From NCBI GenBank assembly GCA_964411885.1, contig CAYPMK010000003.1:1-60299 (forward strand): a stretch of DNA of 60,299 bases, given 5' to 3'. This document shows, piece after piece, positions 18,304 to 25,319 of this stretch. The position numbers and the translations under genes are program-made. Numbering within the stretch: position 1 is the first letter of the stretch; each line of letters opens with the position of its first letter. The notes under the pieces were generated by a model. It saw nothing but the letters and a program-made list of their open reading frames with translations. It ran no database searches and was not told the origin of the DNA. The DNA is from JAKLHL01 sp964411885 (lineage in GTDB: Bacteria > Bdellovibrionota > JAFGOL01).

Positions 18304-18540
18304 TCAACCTTTCTTTGAATTAAGATAATTCAAAGCATCGCCTACTGTTTTTATCTTTTCAGCGTCTTCATCTGGGATCTCTAGGTCGAATTCTTCTTCC
18401 ATAGCCATAACAAGTTCAACTATGTCCAAAGAATCTGCGCCAAGGTCGCTTATGAACGAAGCATTAGCTGTAACCTTTTCAGCCTCAACACCTAGCTGAT
18501 CTACGATAATACCTTTTAATCTGTCTTCTAATGATGCCAT
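18304..18540 (-). CDS. acpP: Acyl carrier protein
   Basis: This 78-residue acidic protein has the four-helix ACP pattern and the phosphopantetheine attachment site in DLGADSLDIVEL (serine near residue 37). It carries acyl intermediates for the flanking fabG and fabF enzymes. A clear AAGGAGG-type ribosome site precedes the ATG, and long spacers on both sides (36 and 119 bases) are consistent with separately tuned expression. Confidence 0.98.
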   Translation of the reverse strand: MASLEDRLKGIIVDQLGVEAEKVTANASFISDLGADSLDIVELVMAMEEEFDLEIPDEDAEKIKTVGDALNYLNSKKG

Positions 18541-18576
18541 CTTTTTAATCCTCCTTCTTTTCTTATATAAAATTTC

Positions 18577-19323
18577 CTACATATACATACCGCCGTTCAC
18601 CCCAAGTACCTGCCCCGTCATGTACGCGGCTTTGTCTGATGCAAGGAATGTAACGGTATTTGCTATTTCTTCTACTCCACCAAAACGACCTAGTGGTATT
18701 TTAGACATAAAATCTTTTTGTACTTCTTCGCTTAAAGCATTAGTCATATCAGAAACTATAAAGCCCGGAGCTATCGCATTAACTGTTATGTTCCTAGATG
18801 CAAGCTCGTGTGCACAAGATTTTGTAAGACCTATCATCCCTGCTTTTGAAGCAGAATAGTTTGCCTGACCCTTGTTACCCATAACACCGACTATAGAAGT
18901 TATGTTTATTATCCTTCCCCAACGGCTCTTCATCATTATTGGGGCAACTACTTTTGTGCAATTAAAAGCTCCTTTTAAATTAACATTAAGGACCATGTCC
19001 CAATCTTCTTCTTTTAATCTTATTAAAAGATTATCTCTTGTTACACCAGCGTTGTTAACTAATATGTCTATTCCAATACCTGCTTCTTGTATCTTCTTGA
19101 TGCATTCACTAACAGAGCTAGAATCAGCAACGTTCATTGTATAGAACCAGCATTTCACTCCATGCTTTTGTATTTCTGCTGTTATGTTGCCAGCGTTGTT
19201 GTCATTTATGTCGGTAATGATTATATTAACGCCTTCTTTTGCAAGAGACGCCGCAATAGAAGCACCAATCCCTCTTGCGCTTCCTGTAACCAACGCTGTT
19301 TTACCTTTCAAACCAAGATCCAT
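18577..19323 (-). CDS. fabG: 3-oxoacyl-[ACP] reductase
   Basis: The 248-residue short-chain dehydrogenase reduces beta-ketoacyl-ACP with NADPH. It has the cofactor motif TGSARGIG (near residue 14), NNAG near 90, the catalytic serine in NITSIVG, YSASKAG containing the Tyr/Lys pair near 156-160, and the C-terminal MTGQVLGVNGGMYM typical of FabG. A GGAGGAGAA ribosome site precedes the ATG. It lies between fabD and acpP as in the standard fab operon. Confidence 0.97.
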   Translation of the reverse strand: MDLGLKGKTALVTGSARGIGASIAASLAKEGVNIIITDINDNNAGNITAEIQKHGVKCWFYTMNVADSSSVSECIKKIQEAGIGIDILVNNAGVTRDNLLIRLKEEDWDMVLNVNLKGAFNCTKVVAPIMMKSRWGRIINITSIVGVMGNKGQANYSASKAGMIGLTKSCAHELASRNITVNAIAPGFIVSDMTNALSEEVQKDFMSKIPLGRFGGVEEIANTVTFLASDKAAYMTGQVLGVNGGMYM

Positions 19324-19338
19324 TTCTCCTCCTAGTTG

Positions 19339-20256
19339 CTATATAGAGCCAAGATCTTCAAGTGTGTCTAAAGACAAACACTCAAAACTTTTTTGCATTT
19401 TAGCACAAAGACCGCCAAGCACTTTACCCGGACCAACCTCTATTGCCTTTGTAACACCCGCATCTTTAAGTGTAGCGATTGTCTGTTTCCACATTACAGA
19501 ACCGGGTATTTGTCTTGCTAGGTTCTTAACTATAACAGAACTGTCTGAATAAATTTTGGCGTCTATGTTAGCAACATATTGTGTCTTTAATTGGTTTATT
19601 TGTAGTTTATTCAGTGCGGCTTCAAATTCTGGAACTATTGTGGTCATCAACGGTGAATGGAAAGGAGCACTAACATTCAAAGGAATAGCTTTTATTTTTA
19701 ATTCCTTTAAAGATAAGAGTAGTGCATCAATAGTTTCTGCAGCTCCAGAAACAACTATCTGTTCATCAGAATTATAATTTGCAGCAGAAAGTTTTTCTGC
19801 ATTAGGATCTATTTTCTTTATTTCTGAGATAAGAACATTTTCATCTGCCCTAACAACAGCGGCCATTTTACCCATGCCAACAGGTACGGCCTTCTGCATA
19901 AGTCTTCCTCTAAGGTTAACTGTTCTTACTGCGTCCTCAAAATTCAAGGCACCGGCACAAACCAAAGCAGAATATTCACCAAGACTATGTCCTGCAACAT
20001 AAGAAAAGTTTATGTTCTTTTCACGTTTCAAGATCTCAAACATCGCAACACTTGTTGTAAGTATAGCTGGTTGAGTAAACTCTGTTTTAACAAGTTCCGT
20101 GTCTGGTCCTTCAAAACAAAGTTTGCTTAAAGAAAAACCCAGTGCAGTATCTGCCCTATCAAATAATTCTTTTGCATAAGGATACTTTTGTATCCACTTA
20201 GTACCCATGCCAATGTATTGGGATCCTTGTCCCGGAAAAAGTAGAGCTGTGCTCAA
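19339..20256 (-). CDS. fabD: Malonyl-CoA:ACP transacylase
   Basis: The 305-residue acyltransferase loads malonate on ACP. Motifs: LLFPGQGSQYIGMG at the N-terminus, the nucleophile in GHSLGEYSALV (serine near residue 91), and the histidine in NVSAPFHSPLM near 200. I place the start at a TTG (20254-20256) preceded by GAGGAGG at about nine bases; the frame runs further upstream through rpmF, but those residues are not FabD-like. That start leaves five bases after the rpmF stop. plsX and fabH, which normally lie between rpmF and fabD, are missing. Confidence 0.93.
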   Translation of the reverse strand: MSTALLFPGQGSQYIGMGTKWIQKYPYAKELFDRADTALGFSLSKLCFEGPDTELVKTEFTQPAILTTSVAMFEILKREKNINFSYVAGHSLGEYSALVCAGALNFEDAVRTVNLRGRLMQKAVPVGMGKMAAVVRADENVLISEIKKIDPNAEKLSAANYNSDEQIVVSGAAETIDALLLSLKELKIKAIPLNVSAPFHSPLMTTIVPEFEAALNKLQINQLKTQYVANIDAKIYSDSSVIVKNLARQIPGSVMWKQTIATLKDAGVTKAIEVGPGKVLGGLCAKMQKSFECLSLDTLEDLGSI

Positions 20257-20261
20257 AGTGG

Positions 20262-20447
20262 CTATTCCTCCTCTTTCTCTGTGGTGAGTTTTCTTCCTTT
20301 GTAGGTTCCACAACTTGGGCAAGCCTGATGGAGAAGTTTTCTTTCTCCGCATTGTGAGCAGATTATGCTCCTTGTTTTTGTAAGGGCGTGGTGAGACCTT
20401 CTCATATCCCTTTTTGATTTAGATGTTTTCTTCTTTGGTACTGGCAC
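20262..20447 (-). CDS. rpmF: Large ribosomal subunit protein bL32
   Basis: A 61-residue basic protein starting MPVPKKKTSKSKRDMRRSHH, the bL32 signature, with the zinc-binding pair CSQC and CPSC intact (C+ form). It precedes the fab genes and follows yceD, a conserved pairing across bacteria. Confidence 0.97.
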   Translation of the reverse strand: MPVPKKKTSKSKRDMRRSHHALTKTRSIICSQCGERKLLHQACPSCGTYKGRKLTTEKEEE

Positions 20448-20495
20448 GTTCTGATTCCTCCATGTTACTTACTAATATCATTTGCTAATACAATG

Positions 20496-21032
20496 CTATT
20501 TCTTTAACTTCAAGTTTTTAAGTTCACCAAACGGGTTTTTTCTGTCATTTTGTCCGCAAGGACATGATTTATTTGAATTTTCTTTGTTTTCGCAGTTGCA
20601 AATACCGCCACAATCAGCTTTACACACAGGATAGTCAGGCAGTACCAGTATAAGTTGCTCCCTTAATATTTCTGCAACATCTATCTTGTCCCCATGGAAA
20701 AAACCAAACTCCATATCTGTGTCCTTAAGTTCATGTTCTCCACCATCACCGGCATAAGTGCCATCCTCACTATAAAGGAATAATCTAAACCTTTGTTTAA
20801 AAGGGACTTCAAAAAGATCAAGACACCTTACGCAAGGTATGTCTGCAGCCCCGTTAAAAGAACCTTCTACTTCAACAAAATCGCCTTTCTTTTCTACACC
20901 AAGTTCAAAGTTAAAATCCTTTAATTTAAGATCCATCCCTTCAAAAGCCTGCCTAAGCCAAGCTTGCTCATGGAGTTTGCCACTCGTTTCAAGGCGTTGT
21001 CCGGGTTTAAGATTTGAAACTGTAAAAAACAT
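20496..21032 (-). CDS. yceD: YceD/DUF177 family protein
   Basis: A 178-residue acidic protein of the DUF177 family, known from conserved linkage to rpmF and, in plants and bacteria, from links to 23S rRNA accumulation. It carries CVRC in the middle (near residue 72) and a distinctive Cys-rich C-terminal block (CKADCGGICNC... then CPCG) that may bind metal. The frame is open to a TTG at 21068, but the family's N-terminus fits the ATG at 21032 (MFFTVSNLKPGQRLE). Neither start has an evident ribosome site. It heads the 17-kb minus-strand run. Confidence 0.85.
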   Translation of the reverse strand: MFFTVSNLKPGQRLETSGKLHEQAWLRQAFEGMDLKLKDFNFELGVEKKGDFVEVEGSFNGAADIPCVRCLDLFEVPFKQRFRLFLYSEDGTYAGDGGEHELKDTDMEFGFFHGDKIDVAEILREQLILVLPDYPVCKADCGGICNCENKENSNKSCPCGQNDRKNPFGELKNLKLKK

Positions 21033-21039
21033 GGTTTTA

Positions 21040-21074
21040 AAGGTATTTTTTAATGACTTAAGTGTCAATATAAT
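21040..21074. promoter_or_regulatory. Candidate divergent promoter region, yceD / kdsB
   Basis: On the minus strand TTGACA (21068-21063) lies 17 bases from TACCTT (21045-21040), which would start transcription almost at the yceD ATG. On the plus strand TATAAT (21069-21074) is a good -10 about 16 bases before the kdsB ATG, with only a T-rich -35. The two elements overlap, so only one may be used at a time. This is motif reading only. Confidence 0.35.
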
Positions 21075-21090
21075 TTAGAAAGGTCTTATT

Positions 21091-21840
21091 ATGCAAAGCG
21101 TTGTAATAATACCTGCAAGATATGGCTCAACAAGGTTTCCCGGAAAACCGATGGCACAAATAAGTGGTTTTAGCCTTTTAAACAGGGTCTGGAAAATAGC
21201 AAAGAAAGCAAAAAACGTAGATGAAGTTTATATAGCCACAGACGATAAAAGAATATTGGAGCATGCAAAAAGTTTTGGAGCAAAAGCAGTAATGACAGAC
21301 CAAGAATGCCCTAATGGTTCTTTTAGATGTATGGAAGCTATTGAAAATCTTAAAATAAAGCCAGATATCATAATAAATCTTCAGGGAGACGCCGTTCTTA
21401 CTCCGCCATGGATAATAGAAGAAGTCATAAACGAATTAAAAAAAGACAATAACGTTCAAATAGCAAGTCCTGCTGTTAGATTAACAAAAGATTCCAAAAC
21501 TGGCGGAACACTGGTCGTATTCGACTTAAAAAAAGATGCTCTATATTTTTCTAGAGCAAAAATACCTTTTAACAGGGATGAGCAAGAGCACTCTCAAGGA
21601 CTTTATAGGCACATAGGCATATATGGTTATAAACTTAATGCACTAAAACAGTATGTGCGTTTAAAACCAACACCGTTAGAAGAAATAGAAAAGCTAGAAC
21701 AGTTGAGGGCATTAGAGAACGGAATGAAGATAAGAATGGTCACTGTAGATTATAAAGGAAGAACTCATTGGGCGGTAGACAGGCCAGAAGATATAAGTAT
21801 AGTTGAAGAGATAATAAAAAAAGAGGGTGAATTAGTTTGA
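21091..21840 (+). CDS. kdsB: CMP-Kdo synthetase (3-deoxy-manno-octulosonate cytidylyltransferase)
   Basis: The 249-residue nucleotidyltransferase activates Kdo with CTP for lipopolysaccharide core synthesis. It has the family's opening IPARYGSTRFPGKPMA, ATDDKRI near 47, TDQECPNGSFR near 71, NLQGDAV near 95, and HIGIYGYK with the downstream LEQLRALENG. Its presence indicates a Kdo-containing outer membrane. The ribosome site AGAAAGG is adequate. It couples to the next gene through a TTGA overlap. Confidence 0.95.
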   Translation: MQSVVIIPARYGSTRFPGKPMAQISGFSLLNRVWKIAKKAKNVDEVYIATDDKRILEHAKSFGAKAVMTDQECPNGSFRCMEAIENLKIKPDIIINLQGDAVLTPPWIIEEVINELKKDNNVQIASPAVRLTKDSKTGGTLVVFDLKKDALYFSRAKIPFNRDEQEHSQGLYRHIGIYGYKLNALKQYVRLKPTPLEEIEKLEQLRALENGMKIRMVTVDYKGRTHWAVDRPEDISIVEEIIKKEGELV

Positions 21841-22460
21841 ATATTATCTTGGCTCGTCATGGAAACACTTTTGAGAAGAATGAAACACCTTATTGGTGTG
21901 GTTCAAAGAACGATATATCTTTAACTATAACAGGAAAGGAGCAAGCAGAAAAACTTGCAGAACATTTAATAGTTAATAAGCTAATACCAGACGTTGTCTA
22001 TTGTGGGCCATTAAAAAGAACAAAAGAATACGCTAGTATAATAAGTAAAATATGTGGCATAAAAACACCCCCAACAATAGATGAGAGATTAAATGAACTT
22101 GATTATGGCACTTGGGCAGGTCTTGATACCAACAAAACAATAGAAATATATGGCAAAGACGCTGTACAAGCATGGGAAGATAATGTAACATGGCCGCCAA
22201 AAGAAAAAGGCAACTGGGGTGGTTCACAAGAAGAACTAATCAAAAAAATAAAAGATCTAATGAATGACATTTCTAATAAACACAAAAACGACAAGAATGT
22301 ACTCCTTGTAACAAGCAACGGTGTCTTGAAACATTTTTGGCTTATCTATGATACAGACAAAATAATCTCTAATAATGGAAAAGTTAAAACTGGGGATTAC
22401 TGCTTGATACAAGCCTCTGAATACATTAAACAAATTTTAAAATGGGGCATTAAACCATAG
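21837..22460 (+). CDS. Histidine phosphatase (phosphoglycerate mutase-like)
   Basis: This 207-residue protein has the histidine phosphatase signature ARHGNTFE near residue 6 (phospho-accepting histidine), a second conserved Arg in GPLKRTKEYA, the LDYGTWAG glutamate-type region, and LLVTSNGV in place of the usual VSHG near the C-terminus, so the second catalytic histidine appears replaced by Ser-Asn. Substrate is unknown; coupling to kdsB might suggest a sugar phosphate. The start is TTG (21837-21839), overlapping the kdsB TGA. Confidence 0.75.
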   Translation: MNIILARHGNTFEKNETPYWCGSKNDISLTITGKEQAEKLAEHLIVNKLIPDVVYCGPLKRTKEYASIISKICGIKTPPTIDERLNELDYGTWAGLDTNKTIEIYGKDAVQAWEDNVTWPPKEKGNWGGSQEELIKKIKDLMNDISNKHKNDKNVLLVTSNGVLKHFWLIYDTDKIISNNGKVKTGDYCLIQASEYIKQILKWGIKP

Positions 22461-22474
22461 GATATATTTTCTCC

Positions 22475-22504
22475 TTGATTTTAAAATATTAGTTATAGTA
22501 TCAT
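22475..22504 (+). promoter_or_regulatory. Candidate promoter for the small secreted protein
   Basis: TTGATT (22475-22480), an 18-base spacer, and TATCAT (22499-22504) lie 33 bases before the ATG of the secreted-protein gene, followed by an AAGGAG ribosome site. An alternative -10, TATAGT, is nearby with poor spacing. Confidence 0.4.
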
Positions 22505-22537
22505 TCTTGAAAATTTTTCATAAGGAGTATTAAAAAA

Positions 22538-22978
22538 ATGTTATCAAAATCTTTAAAGTTAATCGTTTCATTTGGATTGTTCCTATCAGCGACTTTGTCA
22601 GCTCAGGCACTTGATTCTTATTACAGCCCTCAAGTTATGGCCAACACATCACTTAAGTACAACGTCCATACTGTTGAGTATTCTTTAGAAGGTATTGACT
22701 TTGAAATAGAAGTTTTTATCTATGGTGATGGAGCTGTAAATATCTTCCCACCAAGACAGATTACAAAAAATAATACTAGAATAACTATAGAAGGCTGCAG
22801 ATACAACAAAGACGAAACTATTACTTGTTCTTATACAAAAGAGCAGCTTGTTGAGACCAAAGAGGAGTTGAATCCTTATTTCTTTGATGGCAGTATCGCT
22901 ATTTATCTAAATAATGATACAAAAGAAACCTACAAAAAAATTGGAACAAACTCATTTACAACAAACAAAGTTAGATAA
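22538..22978 (+). CDS. Small secreted protein of unknown function
   Basis: I do not recognise this 146-residue protein. A clear Sec signal peptide (basic start, hydrophobic core about residues 8-20, cleavage after AQA at about residue 24) leads to a mature domain of about 120 residues with alternating beta-type segments and two cysteines (in EGCRYN and TITCSY) that could form a disulfide. It has its own promoter-like sequence, a strong ribosome site (AAGGAG) and a terminator, so it appears monocistronic. Probably periplasmic or exported. Confidence 0.7.
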   Translation: MLSKSLKLIVSFGLFLSATLSAQALDSYYSPQVMANTSLKYNVHTVEYSLEGIDFEIEVFIYGDGAVNIFPPRQITKNNTRITIEGCRYNKDETITCSYTKEQLVETKEELNPYFFDGSIAIYLNNDTKETYKKIGTNSFTTNKVR

Positions 22979-23000
22979 CTAACTCAAGAATTAAATAATA

Positions 23001-23034
23001 AAAAAAAGCCCACTTTAAAAAGTGGGCTTTTTTT
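23001..23034. terminator. Bidirectional intrinsic terminator
   Basis: A7-GCCCACTT and AAGTGGGC-T7 form a strong stem with a small A-rich loop; A and T runs on the two sides let it work in both directions. It sits between the convergent secreted-protein gene and the nifU-like gene, whose stop codon (23033-23035) lies within the T-run. Confidence 0.9.
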
Positions 23035-23272
23035 ATTGAACTCTTTCTACGCTTTTTACTTCTGGTATTGCAGCTCTTAGTCTTGCTTCTACAACGTTCT
23101 TTAGCGTCATTATAGCACCAGAGCAGTGCGCGCAAGCGCCTCTTAGTTTTATTTTTACAACGCCTTCATCTGTTACTTCTACAAGCTCAACATCTCCGCC
23201 ATCAGCTTGTAACATTGGGCGTATCTGGTTAAGTATTTCTCTTACTTTATCTTTCATTAATTGTTCTGCCAT
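23033..23272 (-). CDS. NifU C-terminal-like iron-sulfur scaffold protein
   Basis: This 79-residue protein is a stand-alone NifU C-terminal domain (NfuA/NfU type): MLQADGGDVELVEV is followed by the cluster-binding Cys pair in RGACAHCSGAIMTLK. Such proteins carry or transfer Fe-S clusters. It is the last gene of the carboxylase operon, 18 bases after the biotin carrier gene. Confidence 0.92.
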   Translation of the reverse strand: MAEQLMKDKVREILNQIRPMLQADGGDVELVEVTDEGVVKIKLRGACAHCSGAIMTLKNVVEARLRAAIPEVKSVERVQ

Positions 23273-23290
23273 TTTAATTACTCCTTATAT

Positions 23291-23812
23291 TTAGTTTACG
23301 TCTTCGAATACTAAAAGTTTGTGACCTATAGCAAGTATGTCTCCCTTCTTGACCATAACATCCTTTATAACTCCATCCCTTGGAGCAAAAATTCTGTTCT
23401 CCATTTTCATGGCCTCAAGCACAAAAAGCTCGTCGCCTTTTTTAACTATCTGGCCTTTTTCCACCATTACTTCCATAATCCTTCCGGGAATACGTGTTTC
23501 CATAAAATTAACTTTTACAGAATATGTTTCTCTTACTTCTCTTCTTAATCTTTGAACCTGATCCTCTGCTTCAATTTTTGAAGTATAAGTACCAGAGGTA
23601 ACTGTATAAAGGTTGCCCTCTTCTACGAACTTAACAAGATATGGTTTGTTCTCTATTATTATAGAATAGAACTCCCCACACTCTTCAAAGTTAGCTTCAA
23701 CAGGACTGTTGTCTTTTCTATCAATAAAACTAACAAAGAATTTATCTTCGTTCTTTGTTATCTGTATTCTTTCCTTTTTATCGTTATTTAAAGAAAGCTC
23801 TACTATCATCAT
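23291..23812 (-). CDS. Biotin carboxyl carrier protein of an acyl-CoA carboxylase
   Basis: A 173-residue protein with an N-terminal domain of about 95 residues resembling the BT-like part of acyl-CoA carboxylase alpha chains and a C-terminal biotinyl domain. The biotin-accepting lysine is in EAMKMEN (Lys about 136), flanked by PGRIMEVMVEKGQIVKKGDELFVLEA and the mirrored DGVIKDVMVKKGD. The ATGATG at 23812/23809 overlaps the biotin carboxylase stop (ATGA); GGGAGG is two and five bases before these ATGs, so either may be used. It carries carboxybiotin between the two enzymes encoded upstream. Confidence 0.92.
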   Translation of the reverse strand: MMIVELSLNNDKKERIQITKNEDKFFVSFIDRKDNSPVEANFEECGEFYSIIIENKPYLVKFVEEGNLYTVTSGTYTSKIEAEDQVQRLRREVRETYSVKVNFMETRIPGRIMEVMVEKGQIVKKGDELFVLEAMKMENRIFAPRDGVIKDVMVKKGDILAIGHKLLVFEDVN

Positions 23813-25299
23813 AGCCTCCCTGTACCAGTTTCTTTGGTCCATGCACTAAGTGGTTTGCTTTGTAATTCAAGCTCGCCTCTTTGTGCTTCTTCTTTTTTAT
23901 ATACCCTTATTGCAGTTGCCATTTTCATAGCGTCTTTAAAGTTATCTGGCACTTCTTGTTTATTAAATACAAAATTACCCTTCATAAAGTCAATATCATA
24001 AGATCCATCCTTCATGGGTTTTGAGCCAAAGATCTGCCTTTGCAAAGGAATATTCGTAATAATACCAGAGTAGAAATAATCCTTTAGCAGATGCGTCATT
24101 TTGTTTATAACAGTGGTCCTATCAACACCCCAAACAGACATTTTGGCGAGCATGTGATTATAGTGAATCGGTATCTTCCATCCTGAATGAGCTATCAATT
24201 CATGCCTTACATTAGGTCCCATAGGTAAAAACACGTCGTTAACTGTACCTATCTTTGGTTCAAATGTTTCTGGATCTTCTGCATATATCCTACATTGTAT
24301 AGCTGTACCTCTACACTTGATCTCTTTGCTGTGTAGTTCAAGTGGTTCTCCTGCAAAAATAAGGAATTGCTGTTTTACGACATCAAAACTAGTAACAAGT
24401 TCTGTAACAGAATGTTCCACTGTTAACCTTGGATTTATCTCAAGTAAATACACGTTCTGACCTTTAACAAGATATTCAAAAGTACCAAGACCAACAAAGT
24501 TCAAAGCCTCTGCTAATTTTATTGAGTACTCTTTTAGTTTTTTTCTAACATCATCATTTATATTAGCGGCTGGAGTTTCTGCCATTATCTTTAGATATCT
24601 TCGCTGTATAGAACAATCAAGTTCTGGAAGACAAAGTACTCTACCGCCTTTGTCCCTAAGAACAGGAACTTCTATGTGCTTTGCTCCCTCTATATATTTT
24701 TCTATTATTAATGAGTTGTCATTTAAAACAACATTGGATTCTATTTGTGTTGCAAGAAATGCTTTTTCAAAACCAGCTTCGTTGTCTATACGTCTTATCC
24801 CTCTTGCGTGAGTACCACAAACAGGTTTTATAAGAACTGGATATCCAAGCTCCTCTGCAAGAGCAAGACCGTCTTTTACATTATTAACTAATGACGAAGA
24901 ACAAGGCACAAAATTTATGTTGTTCTTTTTTGCAAGTTCTCTTAGTTTTGATTTATTGCCGATAAACTCAAGTTGTTTTGCGTCTGGACCAATAAAAGTT
25001 ATGTTGTTATCTGCACAAAGTTTAGCAAACTCAAATGAATCAGCTAAAAAACCATAGCCCGGATGTATGCAATCAACATTTGCCATTTTTGCCACAGCGA
25101 TAATTGCATCCATGTTTTTGTAGCTAGATGACACAGGCCCCTTACCAATGCAATATGCTTGATCCGCTCTATTAAGATAGTGTAAAGACCTATCATCCTC
25201 TGAATAAATAGCCACTGTCTCTATACCAAGGTCAAGGCATGAGGATATTATCCTGTTCGCCACTTCTCCTCTGTTAGCTATCAAAACCCTTTTAAACAT
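23809..25299 (-). CDS. Biotin carboxylase subunit of an acyl-CoA carboxylase
   Basis: The 496-residue ATP-grasp enzyme carboxylates biotin with bicarbonate and ATP. Visible blocks are the N-terminal FKRVLIANRGEVANRII, HPGYGFLADS near residue 75, the ATP-grasp core with GYPVLIKPVCGTHARGI, LPELDCSIQRRYLK, the metal/active-site LEINPRLTVEHSVTE near 290-305, and a C-terminal biotin-carboxylase domain with RIYAEDPE. A 45-residue tail beyond the usual AccC end makes it resemble the front part of propionyl/pyruvate carboxylase chains. It lies 20 bases after the carboxyltransferase gene. Confidence 0.94.
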   Translation of the reverse strand: MFKRVLIANRGEVANRIISSCLDLGIETVAIYSEDDRSLHYLNRADQAYCIGKGPVSSSYKNMDAIIAVAKMANVDCIHPGYGFLADSFEFAKLCADNNITFIGPDAKQLEFIGNKSKLRELAKKNNINFVPCSSSLVNNVKDGLALAEELGYPVLIKPVCGTHARGIRRIDNEAGFEKAFLATQIESNVVLNDNSLIIEKYIEGAKHIEVPVLRDKGGRVLCLPELDCSIQRRYLKIMAETPAANINDDVRKKLKEYSIKLAEALNFVGLGTFEYLVKGQNVYLLEINPRLTVEHSVTELVTSFDVVKQQFLIFAGEPLELHSKEIKCRGTAIQCRIYAEDPETFEPKIGTVNDVFLPMGPNVRHELIAHSGWKIPIHYNHMLAKMSVWGVDRTTVINKMTHLLKDYFYSGIITNIPLQRQIFGSKPMKDGSYDIDFMKGNFVFNKQEVPDNFKDAMKMATAIRVYKKEEAQRGELELQSKPLSAWTKETGTGRL

Positions 25300-25319
25300 A
25301 TAAGATCTCCGTCGTTATT

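Noticed and set aside
20257..20352. Longer FabD starting within rpmF
   Set aside because: The extra residues are an out-of-frame reading of bL32; a TTG with a strong GAGGAGG site fits the conserved FabD start.
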